64,000 nucleotides of DNA from Phycicoccus sp. CSK15P-2 (lineage in GTDB: Bacteria > Actinomycetota > Actinomycetes > Actinomycetales > Dermatophilaceae): NCBI RefSeq assembly GCF_016888005.1, contig NZ_JAFDVE010000023.1, positions 83,039-147,038 of the forward strand, written 5' to 3'. The number at the start of each line of letters is the position of its first letter. Within the stretch, counting starts at the first letter, position 1. The translations under genes and the position numbers were made by a program. Positions 46,070-54,298 of this stretch are shown piece after piece. The notes beneath the pieces were generated by a model, which saw only the letters and a program-made list of their open reading frames with translations, ran no database searches and was not told the origin of the DNA.

Positions 46070-47353
46070 TCAGCCGCCGAGCGCCGTCCGGACCGCCCCG
46101 ACGAGCTGGTCCACGCCGAGGGCGAGGAAGGCGAACGCGCACAGCCCGAGAAGGGTGTTGGCCACGGGCCCGTTACGCCACCGGTCCGGTACCCGGGCGG
46201 TGTTGAGGATCCACAGCAGGGTCACCGCCATGAACGGCATGAACAGCGCCCCGAGCACGCCGTAGGCGAGGATGAGGTACACGGGCCGGCCGAGCATCAT
46301 GAGCACCACCGGGGGGAAGGTCAGCCAGAGCACGTAGGCCTTGTAGAAGCGCCCCCCGGCCGCGCGGTCCGCGTGGTCGGCGGGCAGGCCACGGACCTCG
46401 CCGGCGAAGTCGGCGAACATCAGGCTCACGCCGTTCCACACGCCGACGAGCGAGGACATCGCCGCGGCCCAGAAGCCGACGACGAAGAGCGTCCCGGCGG
46501 TGTCTCCGTAGCGCTGGGCGAGGACGTCCCCGAGCTGGACCAGGCCCTCACTGCCGGTCTCGAGGGCGATGCCGGCCGAGTACAGGAGCTCGGCACCGAC
46601 CACCAGGGTCGCGACGACGAACAGTCCCGTGACGACGTACGCCGTGACGTTGTCGAGCCGCATGACCCGCATCGCGCCCTCGGTGCGCCAGCCCTTCTCG
46701 CGGACCCAGTACCCGTAGGCCGCGAGCGTGATGGTCCCGCCCACGCCGCCGGCGAGGCTGAGGACGTAGACCGTCGACCCGTCGGGCAGCACGGGCACCA
46801 GGCCGCCGAGCAGCTCGGGCAGGTTCGGGACGGTGAGCGCGGCGGCGACGACCGTCGTGACGAACATGAGGAGGACCAGGGCGCTCAGCACCCTTTCGAA
46901 GGGCAGGTACCGGCCGGTCCACACGACCGCGAGCCCGACGAGGGCCGACAGCACGCCCCACACGGTGACGGACAGCGCGGGGAGGAGGCTGTGCAGCGCC
47001 AGGCCCGTGCCGGCCATCGCGGCGGCCCCGTAGACGAAACCCCAGACGACGATGTACGGGCCGAAGTACCAGGTGGTCCAGCGGCCGAGGCTGCGCCATC
47101 CCTCGAAGACCGTCCGCCCGGTGGCGAGCGTGTACCGGCCCGCGCCCTCGACGAGCACGACCTTCATCACGCAGCCGAGGACGACCGCCCAGAGGAGGGT
47201 GTAGCCGTACCTGCTGCCCGCGACCATCGTCGCGACGAGGTCCGCGGCGCCGACGCCCGTCGCGGCGACGACCAGCCCGGGACCGACGAAGCGGTAGCGG
47301 GGTTCCGTCCCGGCGGTCCTCTCCGTGGCCGGGTCGCCGACACTGCTGCCCAT
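46070..47353 (-). CDS. NRAMP-related divalent metal transporter-like protein
   Basis: A 427-residue protein with about 11 helices of the LeuT-like NRAMP fold. In canonical NRAMP proteins the first helix carries DPGN, which binds Mn2+; here the equivalent is ATGVGAADLVATMVAGSRYG, without DPGN. It therefore belongs to the divergent NRAMP-related group whose substrates differ or are unknown. GGAG precedes the ATG at 47353. Divergent from the flavoprotein dehydrogenase. Confidence 0.82.
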   Translation of the reverse strand: MGSSVGDPATERTAGTEPRYRFVGPGLVVAATGVGAADLVATMVAGSRYGYTLLWAVVLGCVMKVVLVEGAGRYTLATGRTVFEGWRSLGRWTTWYFGPYIVVWGFVYGAAAMAGTGLALHSLLPALSVTVWGVLSALVGLAVVWTGRYLPFERVLSALVLLMFVTTVVAAALTVPNLPELLGGLVPVLPDGSTVYVLSLAGGVGGTITLAAYGYWVREKGWRTEGAMRVMRLDNVTAYVVTGLFVVATLVVGAELLYSAGIALETGSEGLVQLGDVLAQRYGDTAGTLFVVGFWAAAMSSLVGVWNGVSLMFADFAGEVRGLPADHADRAAGGRFYKAYVLWLTFPPVVLMMLGRPVYLILAYGVLGALFMPFMAVTLLWILNTARVPDRWRNGPVANTLLGLCAFAFLALGVDQLVGAVRTALGG

Positions 47354-47438
47354 CGTGATCTCCTTCGACCGGGCCCGCACCGTCGCGGGCACGTCCCAGC
47401 ATGGGTCGCGCGGGCCCCTGGCACCAGGCGGACGGGCT

Positions 47439-47444
47439 TAGGGT
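47439..47444 (+). promoter_or_regulatory. -10 box TAGGGT of the FAD dehydrogenase gene
   Basis: Seven bases before GTG 47452, which decides the start codon of that gene. Confidence 0.5.
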
Positions 47445-47451
47445 GCATCCC

Positions 47452-49128
47452 GTGGATGCCGACGTCGTCGTCGTGGGAGCCGGGCTGGCCGGGCTGGTCG
47501 CCGCGTGCGAGCTCGCGGACGCAGGCTGCTCGGTGGTCCTGCTCGACCAGGAGTCCGAGGCCAACCTCGGGGGCCAGGCGTGGTGGAGCTTCGGGGGCCT
47601 GTTCCTCGTCGACTCGCCCGAGCAGCGACGGCTGGGCGTCAGGGACTCCCTCGACCTCGCGTGGCAGGACTGGCAGGGCGCCGCGGGCTGGGACCGCCTG
47701 ACCCTGCCGGACGGCTCGCCCGGACCGGACCACTGGGGCCGGGAGTGGGCGCGCTCCTACGTCGAGTGGGCCGCGGGGGAGAAGCGGGCCTGGCTGCGTG
47801 GGCAGGGCGTCTCGTTCGTCCCCTTCGTCGGCTGGGCCGAGCGCGGCGACGGCACGAGCGGTGGGCACGGCAACTCCGTCCCGCGTTTCCACATGGCATG
47901 GGGCACAGGGACCGGCCTCGTCGCGCCCTTCGAGCGGCGCATCCGCGAGCACATGGCCGGAGGCCGGGTCTTCTACCGTCCGCGCCACCGGGTCGACGGC
48001 CTCGTGACGACGGGTGGCGCGGTGAGCGGAGCCCGCGGGTCGGTGCTCGCGCCCGACGACGCCGCGCGTGGGGTCGCGTCGAACCGCGACGTGGTGGGGG
48101 AGTTCGAGTTCGGCGCCCAGGCGGTGTTCGTCACCTCCGGCGGCATCGGCGGGGACCACGACCTCGTCCGGGGTAACTGGCCCGACCGGCTCGGGACCGC
48201 TCCGGACACGATGCTCACCGGGGTGCCGGCGCACGTGGACGGCCGGATGCTCGCGATCACCGAGCAGGCCGGTGGCACGGTCGTCAACCACGACCGGATG
48301 TGGCACTACGTGGAGGGCGTGCGCAACTGGGACCCGGTGTGGCCCGGCCACGCCATCCGTATCCTCCCCGGGCCGAGCGCGCTGTGGTTCGACGCCCACG
48401 GCGACCGCCTCCCGAGCCCCTACCTGCCCGGCTTCGACACCCTGGGCACACTGGGCCACCTCCGGCGCTCCGGTGCCGACCACTCGTGGTTCGTCCTCAA
48501 CCGGTCGCTCGTCGGGAAGGAGTTCACGCTCTCCGGGTCCGAGCAGAACCCCGACCTCACCGAGCGCCGCTACCGTGACTTCCTGCGCCGCCCGGTCACG
48601 AAGGTGCAGCCGTCCGTCCGGGCGTTCCTCGAGCACGGCGAGGACTGGCTGACGGCCGACACCGTCGGCGCCCTCGTCGCCCGGATGAACGAGCTCGAGC
48701 CGGACTTCCACGTCGACCCCGCCCACCTGGAGCGTCAGGTCGTCGAGCGTGACCGGCAGGTCGACAACCCGTTCACCAAGGACACCCAGGTCGCGGCCCT
48801 ACGGGTCGCGCGGCGCTACCGCGGCGACCGGCTGACCAAGCGTGCGTACCCGCCGCACCGCATCCTCGACCCGAAGCACGGGCCGCTCGTCGCGGTCCGG
48901 CTGCGGGTCCTGTCCCGCAAGACCCTCGGTGGGCTGCGCACCGACCTCTCCGGGCGGGTGCTCGACGCGGGAGGCCGTCCGGTGCCCGGCCTCTACGCCG
49001 CCGGTGAGGTCGCCGGGTTCGGCGGGGGCGGGATGCACGGCTACCGGTCGCTCGAGGGGACGTTCGTCGGTGGCTGCCTCTTCGGCGGTCTGCGGGCGGG
49101 ACGCGCGGCCGCGGCGGCCCTCCGGTAG
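47452..49128 (+). CDS. FAD-binding dehydrogenase, 3-ketosteroid dehydrogenase-like
   Basis: A 558-residue flavoprotein of the FAD-dependent oxidoreductase 2 family. The FAD loop VVVGAGLAGLVAACELADAG is at residues 5-24; YAAGEVAGFGGGGMHGYRSL near the C-terminus is the second FAD motif. It is related to bacterial steroid and fumarate-reductase-like dehydrogenases; RGWSFGGLFLV-like N-terminal motifs (QAWWSFGGLFLV) identify the actinobacterial FAD-binding dehydrogenase subgroup. Substrate unknown. GTG 47452 is chosen for the leaderless TAGGGT box, though GTG 47443 is possible. Confidence 0.88.
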   Translation: MDADVVVVGAGLAGLVAACELADAGCSVVLLDQESEANLGGQAWWSFGGLFLVDSPEQRRLGVRDSLDLAWQDWQGAAGWDRLTLPDGSPGPDHWGREWARSYVEWAAGEKRAWLRGQGVSFVPFVGWAERGDGTSGGHGNSVPRFHMAWGTGTGLVAPFERRIREHMAGGRVFYRPRHRVDGLVTTGGAVSGARGSVLAPDDAARGVASNRDVVGEFEFGAQAVFVTSGGIGGDHDLVRGNWPDRLGTAPDTMLTGVPAHVDGRMLAITEQAGGTVVNHDRMWHYVEGVRNWDPVWPGHAIRILPGPSALWFDAHGDRLPSPYLPGFDTLGTLGHLRRSGADHSWFVLNRSLVGKEFTLSGSEQNPDLTERRYRDFLRRPVTKVQPSVRAFLEHGEDWLTADTVGALVARMNELEPDFHVDPAHLERQVVERDRQVDNPFTKDTQVAALRVARRYRGDRLTKRAYPPHRILDPKHGPLVAVRLRVLSRKTLGGLRTDLSGRVLDAGGRPVPGLYAAGEVAGFGGGGMHGYRSLEGTFVGGCLFGGLRAGRAAAAALR

Positions 49129-49164
49129 ACGCGTCCTCCCGCCCTGACGCCGACGGGTGGGCTG

Positions 49165-49254
49165 CATGACGCGGGGACGGCGCGCCCGCGCCCGCAGGGC
49201 CCCGTGGGCCGTCCCGTCCGCGGACCCCTTCGTCGTGTCCTCCCCCGCGTCATG
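49165..49254. repeat. Nested inverted repeat in intergenic region
   Basis: CATGACGCGGGG (49165-49176) and CCCCGCGTCATG (49243-49254) are perfect 12-bp arms 66 bases apart; inside them GGACGGC (49175-49181) and GCCGTCC (49208-49214) can also pair. It lies in the 239-base gap before the secreted protein gene. It could be a terminator of the dehydrogenase, a structured RNA, or remnant element ends. Confidence 0.45.
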
Positions 49255-49367
49255 ACCCGCCGGGGGCGACGTCCTCATCCACGACGGGGCCACCGGGCGG
49301 AACGCGCCCGACCCGTCCGGGAGTACCCACGACCCCGGGCAGTCGCCCGGGACCAAGGAGAAATCGC

Positions 49368-49913
49368 ATGAAGTCACGTCTCATCGGACTCGCCACGACC
49401 TTCGCCCTGGGCGGCGCACTCGCCCTCGGACCGGGCGCCATGAGCGCCTCCGCGGCCCCGGCGGCCGTACCGGCCACCCCCGCGGTCGCCACCGCCGCAC
49501 CGGCGGAGACGTCGGTGCCCGTCACCGGCACGCTGGAGGACGGCACGGCCTTCACGGGCGAGATCAGCGACCTGTCGGCCTCGGTCGTCGACGGCGCGGT
49601 CACCGTGGCCGGCACGATCACCGGGACCGGGCTGCCCACCGAGGGGGCGGCGTTCGCGGCGCCCGTCGAGGACCTCGCGGCCACGGCCGGATGCTCGATC
49701 CTCGACCTCGACCTCGGGCCGCTGAACCTCGACCTGCTCGGTCTCGTCATCGACCTCGCGCCGGTGGAGCTCGACATCACCGCCGTGCCGGGTGCGGGGA
49801 ACCTCCTCGGCAACCTGCTGTGCGCGCTCGTCGGGCTCTTCGACGGCCAGGGGGTCCTCAGCGGCATCATCGCTGCCCTGCTCGACCGGCTGTTCTCCGC
49901 CCTCGGACTCTGA
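49368..49913 (+). CDS. Secreted protein of unknown function
   Basis: A 181-residue exported protein: signal to about residue 29 (SASAA), an Ala/Thr/Pro-rich stretch, a GTLEDGTAFTGEISDL beta-rich domain, then a single-Cys-pair region CSILDLDLGPLNLDLLGLVI and a hydrophobic end LLGNLLCALVGLF. Similar Leu/Asp-rich Cys-bracketed tails occur in secreted actinobacterial proteins of unknown role. AAGGAG lies before the ATG. A very strong terminator follows. Confidence 0.8.
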   Translation: MKSRLIGLATTFALGGALALGPGAMSASAAPAAVPATPAVATAAPAETSVPVTGTLEDGTAFTGEISDLSASVVDGAVTVAGTITGTGLPTEGAAFAAPVEDLAATAGCSILDLDLGPLNLDLLGLVIDLAPVELDITAVPGAGNLLGNLLCALVGLFDGQGVLSGIIAALLDRLFSALGL

Positions 49914-49930
49914 CCGGGTCCGCTGGGGTT

Positions 49931-49971
49931 CCGGCGGCGGCACCGTGGACGCCCCACGGTGCCGCCGCCGG
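49931..49971 (+). terminator. Strong hairpin terminator
   Basis: CCGGCGGCGGCACCGTGG pairs perfectly with CCACGGTGCCGCCGCCGG (18 bp) around a 5-base loop. It isolates the secreted protein gene from the stressosome operon. Confidence 0.75.
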
Positions 49972-50038
49972 CCCGCCGGAGGGTGGCGCCGCGAGGCCCC
50001 GCAGCCCCTCTCAACAGGCACGATGCAGGTCCTCGGGC

Positions 50039-50044
50039 TAGCGT
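50039..50044 (+). promoter_or_regulatory. -10 box TAGCGT of the stressosome operon
   Basis: Eight bases before GTG 50053, supporting that start rather than ATG 50023. Confidence 0.45.
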
Positions 50045-50052
50045 CGAGCCTC

Positions 50053-51153
50053 GTGGACGACACAGTGCTCGACGGGTCGCGGCACCACCGCCGCACGTCC
50101 GGCACGCCGGTCGACGGCACCGCGGTGGCCGACCTCGAGCCGATGCTGCGCCGCATCGTCGTGGCCCGCCTGGGGGACCATCCCGCGGCCGAGGACCTCG
50201 TCCAGGAGACGCTCGTGCGCGTCCTCGACGCGCGCGACCGCATCGAGCCGCGGATGCTCGAGCCGTACGCCATCGCCACCGTGCGCAACGTCATGGCGAC
50301 GATGTGGCGGGCCGAGGGGCGGGAGGAGCGCAACCGGCACCGGGCTCACGACCCCGGGGTCCCGGACCCCGCCGACGCGCACCTGCTCGAGGAGGAGGAG
50401 CGCCTCGCGCTCCGCACGGCCGTCGGCCGGCTCGACCGCGACGAGCGTGCTGCCCTCGTCGCCCACGACGTCGACGGGCAGGACACCCGTTCACTCGCCG
50501 AGGAGGCCGGCTCGACCGCGGGTGCCGTCGCCGCTCGGCTCTCCCGCACGCGGGCCCGGTTGCGGGTCGAGTACCTCCTGGCGCTCGAGCAGGTCGAGCC
50601 TCCGACCGAGCGCTGCCGGTCGGTTCTCCTCGCCGTCTCCGCCGCCGACCGGCGGCGGCAGCGCGAGCTCGGCGCCGCGCAGCACCTCCTGGAGTGCGAG
50701 GACTGCGGCCGGCTCAGCGTGCCCCTCCTGCGACGTGCGCCCGCCCGGGACGACGAGACGCGGGTCGCCATCTCCGCGGATCCCGACATCGTCACGGCGC
50801 GCCGGGCCGCCCGGGCGGTCGCGGCGCGGGCGGGGCTCACCGGCGCCGACCTGACGCTGGTGGCGACGGCGGTCTCCGAGGTGGCGCGCAACATCGTCCG
50901 CTTCGCCGTGCAAGGGGAGGTCGTCATCGAGCTGCTCGACGGGCCCCGGCCCGGGGTGCGCATCGTGGCGCGGGACGCCGGCCCGGGCATCGCCGACCTC
51001 GAGCAGGCCCAGCGGGACGGCTACAGCACGTGTGCCGGGCTCGGGCTCGGCCTGCCCGGGGCGCGACGGCTCATGGACGACTTCGACATCGTCTCCACGC
51101 CCGGGCAGGGGACGACGGTGTCGATGACGAAGTGGATCCCGAGGAGGACATGA
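50053..51153 (+). CDS. ECF-like sigma factor fused to zinc motif and RsbT-type kinase
   Basis: A 366-residue protein joining three modules. Residues 28-95 match sigma region 2 (HPAAEDLVQETLVRVLDA, then YAIATVRNVMATMWRAEGR). Residues 118-172 match region 4 (LDRDERAALVAHDV, LAEEAGSTAGAVAARLSRTR). Residues 188-218 hold C188 and H211-X3-C215-X2-C218, the zinc motif of ZAS anti-sigma factors. Residues 240-366 are a GHKL kinase of the RsbT type: N-box E276/N280, DAGPGI at 308-313, and YSTCAGLGLGLPGARRLMDD. RsbT normally phosphorylates RsbS/RsbR and then activates RsbU; here it is tied to the sigma factor. ATGA overlap with rsbR. Confidence 0.85.
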   Translation: MDDTVLDGSRHHRRTSGTPVDGTAVADLEPMLRRIVVARLGDHPAAEDLVQETLVRVLDARDRIEPRMLEPYAIATVRNVMATMWRAEGREERNRHRAHDPGVPDPADAHLLEEEERLALRTAVGRLDRDERAALVAHDVDGQDTRSLAEEAGSTAGAVAARLSRTRARLRVEYLLALEQVEPPTERCRSVLLAVSAADRRRQRELGAAQHLLECEDCGRLSVPLLRRAPARDDETRVAISADPDIVTARRAARAVAARAGLTGADLTLVATAVSEVARNIVRFAVQGEVVIELLDGPRPGVRIVARDAGPGIADLEQAQRDGYSTCAGLGLGLPGARRLMDDFDIVSTPGQGTTVSMTKWIPRRT

Positions 51154-52043
51154 CGGTGGGTGACCCGACCGAGGTCGAGGGCGCGGCGAGCGAGCCGGCC
51201 GAGGACCTGCTGACCCAGCTCGTCGCGCACCTGCGCGAGCACCGGGAGCGGCTGCGCGACCAGTGGATGTCGCGGATCCGCGAGGCCGGCCTGCTCCAGG
51301 CGATGACCCCACAGGAGATGGGGGCCGAGACGACGTCGGTCTACGACAACTACGTGGAGGTCCTCGAGACGGGCAGCGTCGAGGCCCTGCAGCGCTACGC
51401 GCGCGACCTCTCGGAGCGGATCATCCCGCGCGGCGTGGAGACGCACGAGGTCGTCGGCATCGTGCTGCTCCTGCGCGACGTCCTCGCCCGCTCCCTGTTC
51501 GAGAAGTACCAGCGCGACTTCGCGCTGCTCAACCGGATCCTCGACGCCTACGAGCCGGCCGCCAACCGCATCGCGAACACCGTGGCGGTGAGCTTCGTCG
51601 AGGAGCGCGAGCGGATCATCCGCAAGCAGCAGGACGCGATCCGCGAGCTCTCGACCCCCGTGCTCCCCGTGCGGGAGCGGCTCCTCATCCTCCCGATCAT
51701 CGGGGTCCTGGACAGCGAGCGTGCCGGTCAGCTGACCGAGCAGCTGCTCGGGGCGATCCGCACGCACCGGGCCAAGGTCGTCGTCGTCGACGTCACCGGC
51801 TCGCCGGAGGTCGACCAGACCGTGGCGAACCATCTCGTCCAGACCGTCGAGGCCTCCCGGCTCATGGGCGCCAGCGTCATCATCACGGGGCTCTCGCCCG
51901 AGATCGCCCGTACCCTCGTGCGGATCGGGGTCGACCTGAGCAAGATGAACACCATCGGCGACCTGCAAGGAGGCATCGAGGAGGCCGAGCGGTTGCTCGG
52001 CTACCGCGTGACGCGACGGAACGACGTGGCTGACGGCCCGTGA
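51150..52043 (+). CDS. rsbR: Stressosome RsbR-like protein
   Basis: A 297-residue protein. Residues 18-150 are an all-helical sensory domain of the RsbRD type (LREHRERLRDQWMSRIREAG, LLRDVLARSLFEKYQRDF); a linker (ERIIRKQQDAIRELST) leads to a STAS domain at 168-285 (LPIIGVLDSERAGQL, VVVDVTGSPEVDQTVANHLV, GASVIITGLSPEIARTLV). RsbR proteins form the stressosome core with RsbS and hold RsbT. The usual phospho-acceptor pattern VDT is VDQT here (Q223, T224). It overlaps the fusion gene and rsbS by four bases each. Confidence 0.9.
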   Translation: MTVGDPTEVEGAASEPAEDLLTQLVAHLREHRERLRDQWMSRIREAGLLQAMTPQEMGAETTSVYDNYVEVLETGSVEALQRYARDLSERIIPRGVETHEVVGIVLLLRDVLARSLFEKYQRDFALLNRILDAYEPAANRIANTVAVSFVEERERIIRKQQDAIRELSTPVLPVRERLLILPIIGVLDSERAGQLTEQLLGAIRTHRAKVVVVDVTGSPEVDQTVANHLVQTVEASRLMGASVIITGLSPEIARTLVRIGVDLSKMNTIGDLQGGIEEAERLLGYRVTRRNDVADGP

Positions 52044-52432
52044 ACGACGGTCCGGCCCTCGTCTCCATCCTGCGGCAGGGTGACACGCTCGTCGCGTCGG
52101 TCCACACCGCGCTGGACGACTCCGAGATGGTCCGGTTCCAGGAGGACCTCGTCCGCCAGATCGGCGAGCACCGGGCGCGCGGCGTCATCATCGACGTCGC
52201 CGCGCTCGACGTCCTCGACAGCTTCGGGAGCCGGACGCTGCGCACCATCGCGGAGATGGCGCGGCTGCGCGGCGCGCTGACGGTCATCGTCGGCATCCAG
52301 CCGGCCGTGGCGTACGCGATGGTGCGGCTCGGTACCGGTCCCGGCGAGGTGCCGACGGCCCTGGACCTCGAGGAGGGGCTCGCCCACCTCGCCAGGGCCC
52401 GGGACCCGGGCGGGGGCGGGAGCGTCCGATGA
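52040..52432 (+). CDS. rsbS: Stressosome scaffold RsbS-like STAS protein
   Basis: A 130-residue single STAS-domain protein. LDVLDSFGSRTLRTIAEMA keeps the serine (S61) that RsbT-type kinases phosphorylate in RsbS. IVGIQPAVAYAMVRLG is the matching C-terminal block. GTG 52040 overlaps the rsbR stop (GTGA). It should co-assemble with RsbR and bind the kinase domain of the fusion protein. Confidence 0.92.
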   Translation: MNDGPALVSILRQGDTLVASVHTALDDSEMVRFQEDLVRQIGEHRARGVIIDVAALDVLDSFGSRTLRTIAEMARLRGALTVIVGIQPAVAYAMVRLGTGPGEVPTALDLEEGLAHLARARDPGGGGSVR

Positions 52433-52710
52433 CCTCGGACGACCTGGTCCGCGACTACCGGGCGGCCTTCCTCCGGCACCTCGCCCGCCGCGACGAGGAC
52501 TCCCTCGCGTACGGGTACGCGCTCGGCCGGCGCGCGCTCGAGGGCGGCGCCGGGCTCCTCGACCTCGTCCGGGCCCACCACGTCGTCCTCGCCGAGGTCA
52601 GCGGTCCCCGGGAGGACCCCGCCGCGACCACCGAGGCGGCCGCCGAGCTCCTCACCGAGGTTCTCGCCAGCTACGAGATGGCCCGGAGGACACCTGAGTC
52701 GACGTTCTGA
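52429..52710 (+). CDS. Stand-alone RsbU N-terminal domain
   Basis: A 93-residue helical protein that resembles the N-terminal, RsbT-binding domain of RsbU (LVRDYRAAFLRHLARRDEDS, AYGYALGRRALEGGAGLLDL, HHVVL). The PP2C phosphatase domain that follows in RsbU is absent: the frame stops at 52710 and the DoxX gene begins 32 bases later. It probably binds the kinase domain without acting as a phosphatase. ATGA overlap with rsbS. Confidence 0.8.
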   Translation: MTSDDLVRDYRAAFLRHLARRDEDSLAYGYALGRRALEGGAGLLDLVRAHHVVLAEVSGPREDPAATTEAAAELLTEVLASYEMARRTPESTF

Positions 52711-52742
52711 GCGTCCGGCCCCCGACGGTGCACAATCGGCGC

Positions 52743-53090
52743 ATGGTCATCGCCTACGTCGTCATCGCGCTCTTCCTGTCCGTCGCCCTGGTGCTGTCCG
52801 CCGTCGGCAAGGTGCGCCGCATGGAGCAGGTCGTGGAGAACCTGTCCAAGGCTGGTGTAACGGATGGGATGTACCGGCCACTCGCCGCGGCGGAGGCCGC
52901 AGGTGCGGTCGGGCTCGTCCTCGGGATCTGGGTCCCGTGGCTCGGGGTCCTCGCGGCTGCCGGGGTCGTCCTGTACTTCCTGGGAGCGGTGGGCTTCCAC
53001 GTGCGTGCCAAGGACCCGGGGTTCGGACCCGCGGCGTTCCTCGGTGCCTTGGGCGCGGCTGCGCTCGTCCTGCGGCTCCTGTCGGCGTGA
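52743..53090 (+). CDS. DoxX-like membrane protein
   Basis: A 115-residue protein with four hydrophobic segments (about 1-20, 45-62, 67-85, 95-113) and the DoxX-type LSAVGKVRRMEQVVENLSKAG N-terminus. Members are linked to redox or oxidative stress in some bacteria. A CACAAT box stands six bases ahead of the ATG. It overlaps the MFS gene by GTGA. Confidence 0.82.
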   Translation: MVIAYVVIALFLSVALVLSAVGKVRRMEQVVENLSKAGVTDGMYRPLAAAEAAGAVGLVLGIWVPWLGVLAAAGVVLYFLGAVGFHVRAKDPGFGPAAFLGALGAAALVLRLLSA

Positions 53091-54298
53091 CGGCCGGCGC
53101 GGCTGCTGCGTCGGTGCCGCGCGAGCCGGCGACGGGTCGGCACCACGCGGGGGCCTGGGGGCTGCTCGGCGCGTTCGCGCTGCTCGTCGCGACGACCCAG
53201 GTGCTGTGGCTGACGTTCGCGCCGGTGACCGTGGAGTCGGCACGGGTTCTCGGGGTCTCCGAGGGGCTCGTCGGCGACCTCGCCGTCGTCAACCCGCTGC
53301 TCTTCGTCTTCCTCGCGCTCCCCGCCGGGCGCCTCGTCGACCGTGCCCTCCACCTCACCCTGTCCGCGGGGGCGGTGCTCGTCCTCGTGGGCGCGCTCGT
53401 CCGTCTCGTCGACACCGCGGCCTACGGCTGGCAGCTCGCCGGGCAGGTCCTCGCGTCGGTGGCCCAGCCGCTCGTCCTGGCGGCGACGACGGCCGTCGCG
53501 GCGCGGTGCTTCCCACCGGCGGAGCGGACGGTCGCGATCGCGGTCGGCAGCGCGGCCCAGTTCGTCGGCGTGCTCGTCGGGGCGCTCTGCGGCGGCCCGC
53601 TCTTCGCCGCCGGTGGGCTGGACCTCCTGCTCACGGTGCACGCCGGGATCGCCGCCGTCGCCGCGGTAGCGACCCTCGTGATGCTCCGTGTGGCCGTCGT
53701 CGCGCCCGTGCCGCACCGGGAGCACGGGCTGCGCTGGCTGTGGCACGAGCCGCTCCTGTGGCGGCTCGGTGGTCTGCTCCTCGTCGGGGTCGGGGTGTTC
53801 AACGCCCTCGCGACGTGGGTCGACCCGGTCATGGCCGGTCTCGGCCACCAGGGGGCGGGCGGCCCGCTCCTCGCGGTCGCGACGGTCGCGGGCATCGCCG
53901 GCGCCGCGGTCCTGCCCGGTCCGGTGGCCGCACACCGCCGCCGCCGGACGATGCTGCTCGCCGCGACCGCGACCACCGGCGTCGTCTTCGTGGTCCTCGC
54001 CGCGGTACCCGTCCCCCTCGTCGCAGGGGTGCTGCTCGCGGTGCTCGGGTTCGTCCTGCTGGCCGGGCTGCCCGTGGCCCTCGACTGGTCCGAGGCGCAC
54101 GTCGGCGTGGCACGCTCGGGCACGGCCACGGCCGCGCTGCTGCTCGCCGGAAACGTCGGCGGCGTCGTCCTCGTCCTCCTCGTCCAGCCGTTCATCGGGT
54201 CGCCGCGGGTGGCGTTCGCGGTCCTGGCGCTCGTCGCCGTGCCCGGGCTGTGGCTCGCGCACGGCCTGCCCCGGCGCGAGGAGCTCGCGACGGGCTAG
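53087..54298 (+). CDS. MFS transporter
   Basis: A 403-residue protein with 12 predicted helices (WLTFAPVTVESARVLGVSEGLVGDLAVVNPL in the first pair). The GTG at 53087 overlaps the DoxX stop. The pattern is like that of heme or nitrate-type MFS carriers of the FLVCR-like type, but I cannot assign a substrate. Its TAG shares CTAG with the convergent Bpa gene. Confidence 0.85.
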   Translation: MTAGAAAASVPREPATGRHHAGAWGLLGAFALLVATTQVLWLTFAPVTVESARVLGVSEGLVGDLAVVNPLLFVFLALPAGRLVDRALHLTLSAGAVLVLVGALVRLVDTAAYGWQLAGQVLASVAQPLVLAATTAVAARCFPPAERTVAIAVGSAAQFVGVLVGALCGGPLFAAGGLDLLLTVHAGIAAVAAVATLVMLRVAVVAPVPHREHGLRWLWHEPLLWRLGGLLLVGVGVFNALATWVDPVMAGLGHQGAGGPLLAVATVAGIAGAAVLPGPVAAHRRRRTMLLAATATTGVVFVVLAAVPVPLVAGVLLAVLGFVLLAGLPVALDWSEAHVGVARSGTATAALLLAGNVGGVVLVLLVQPFIGSPRVAFAVLALVAVPGLWLAHGLPRREELATG

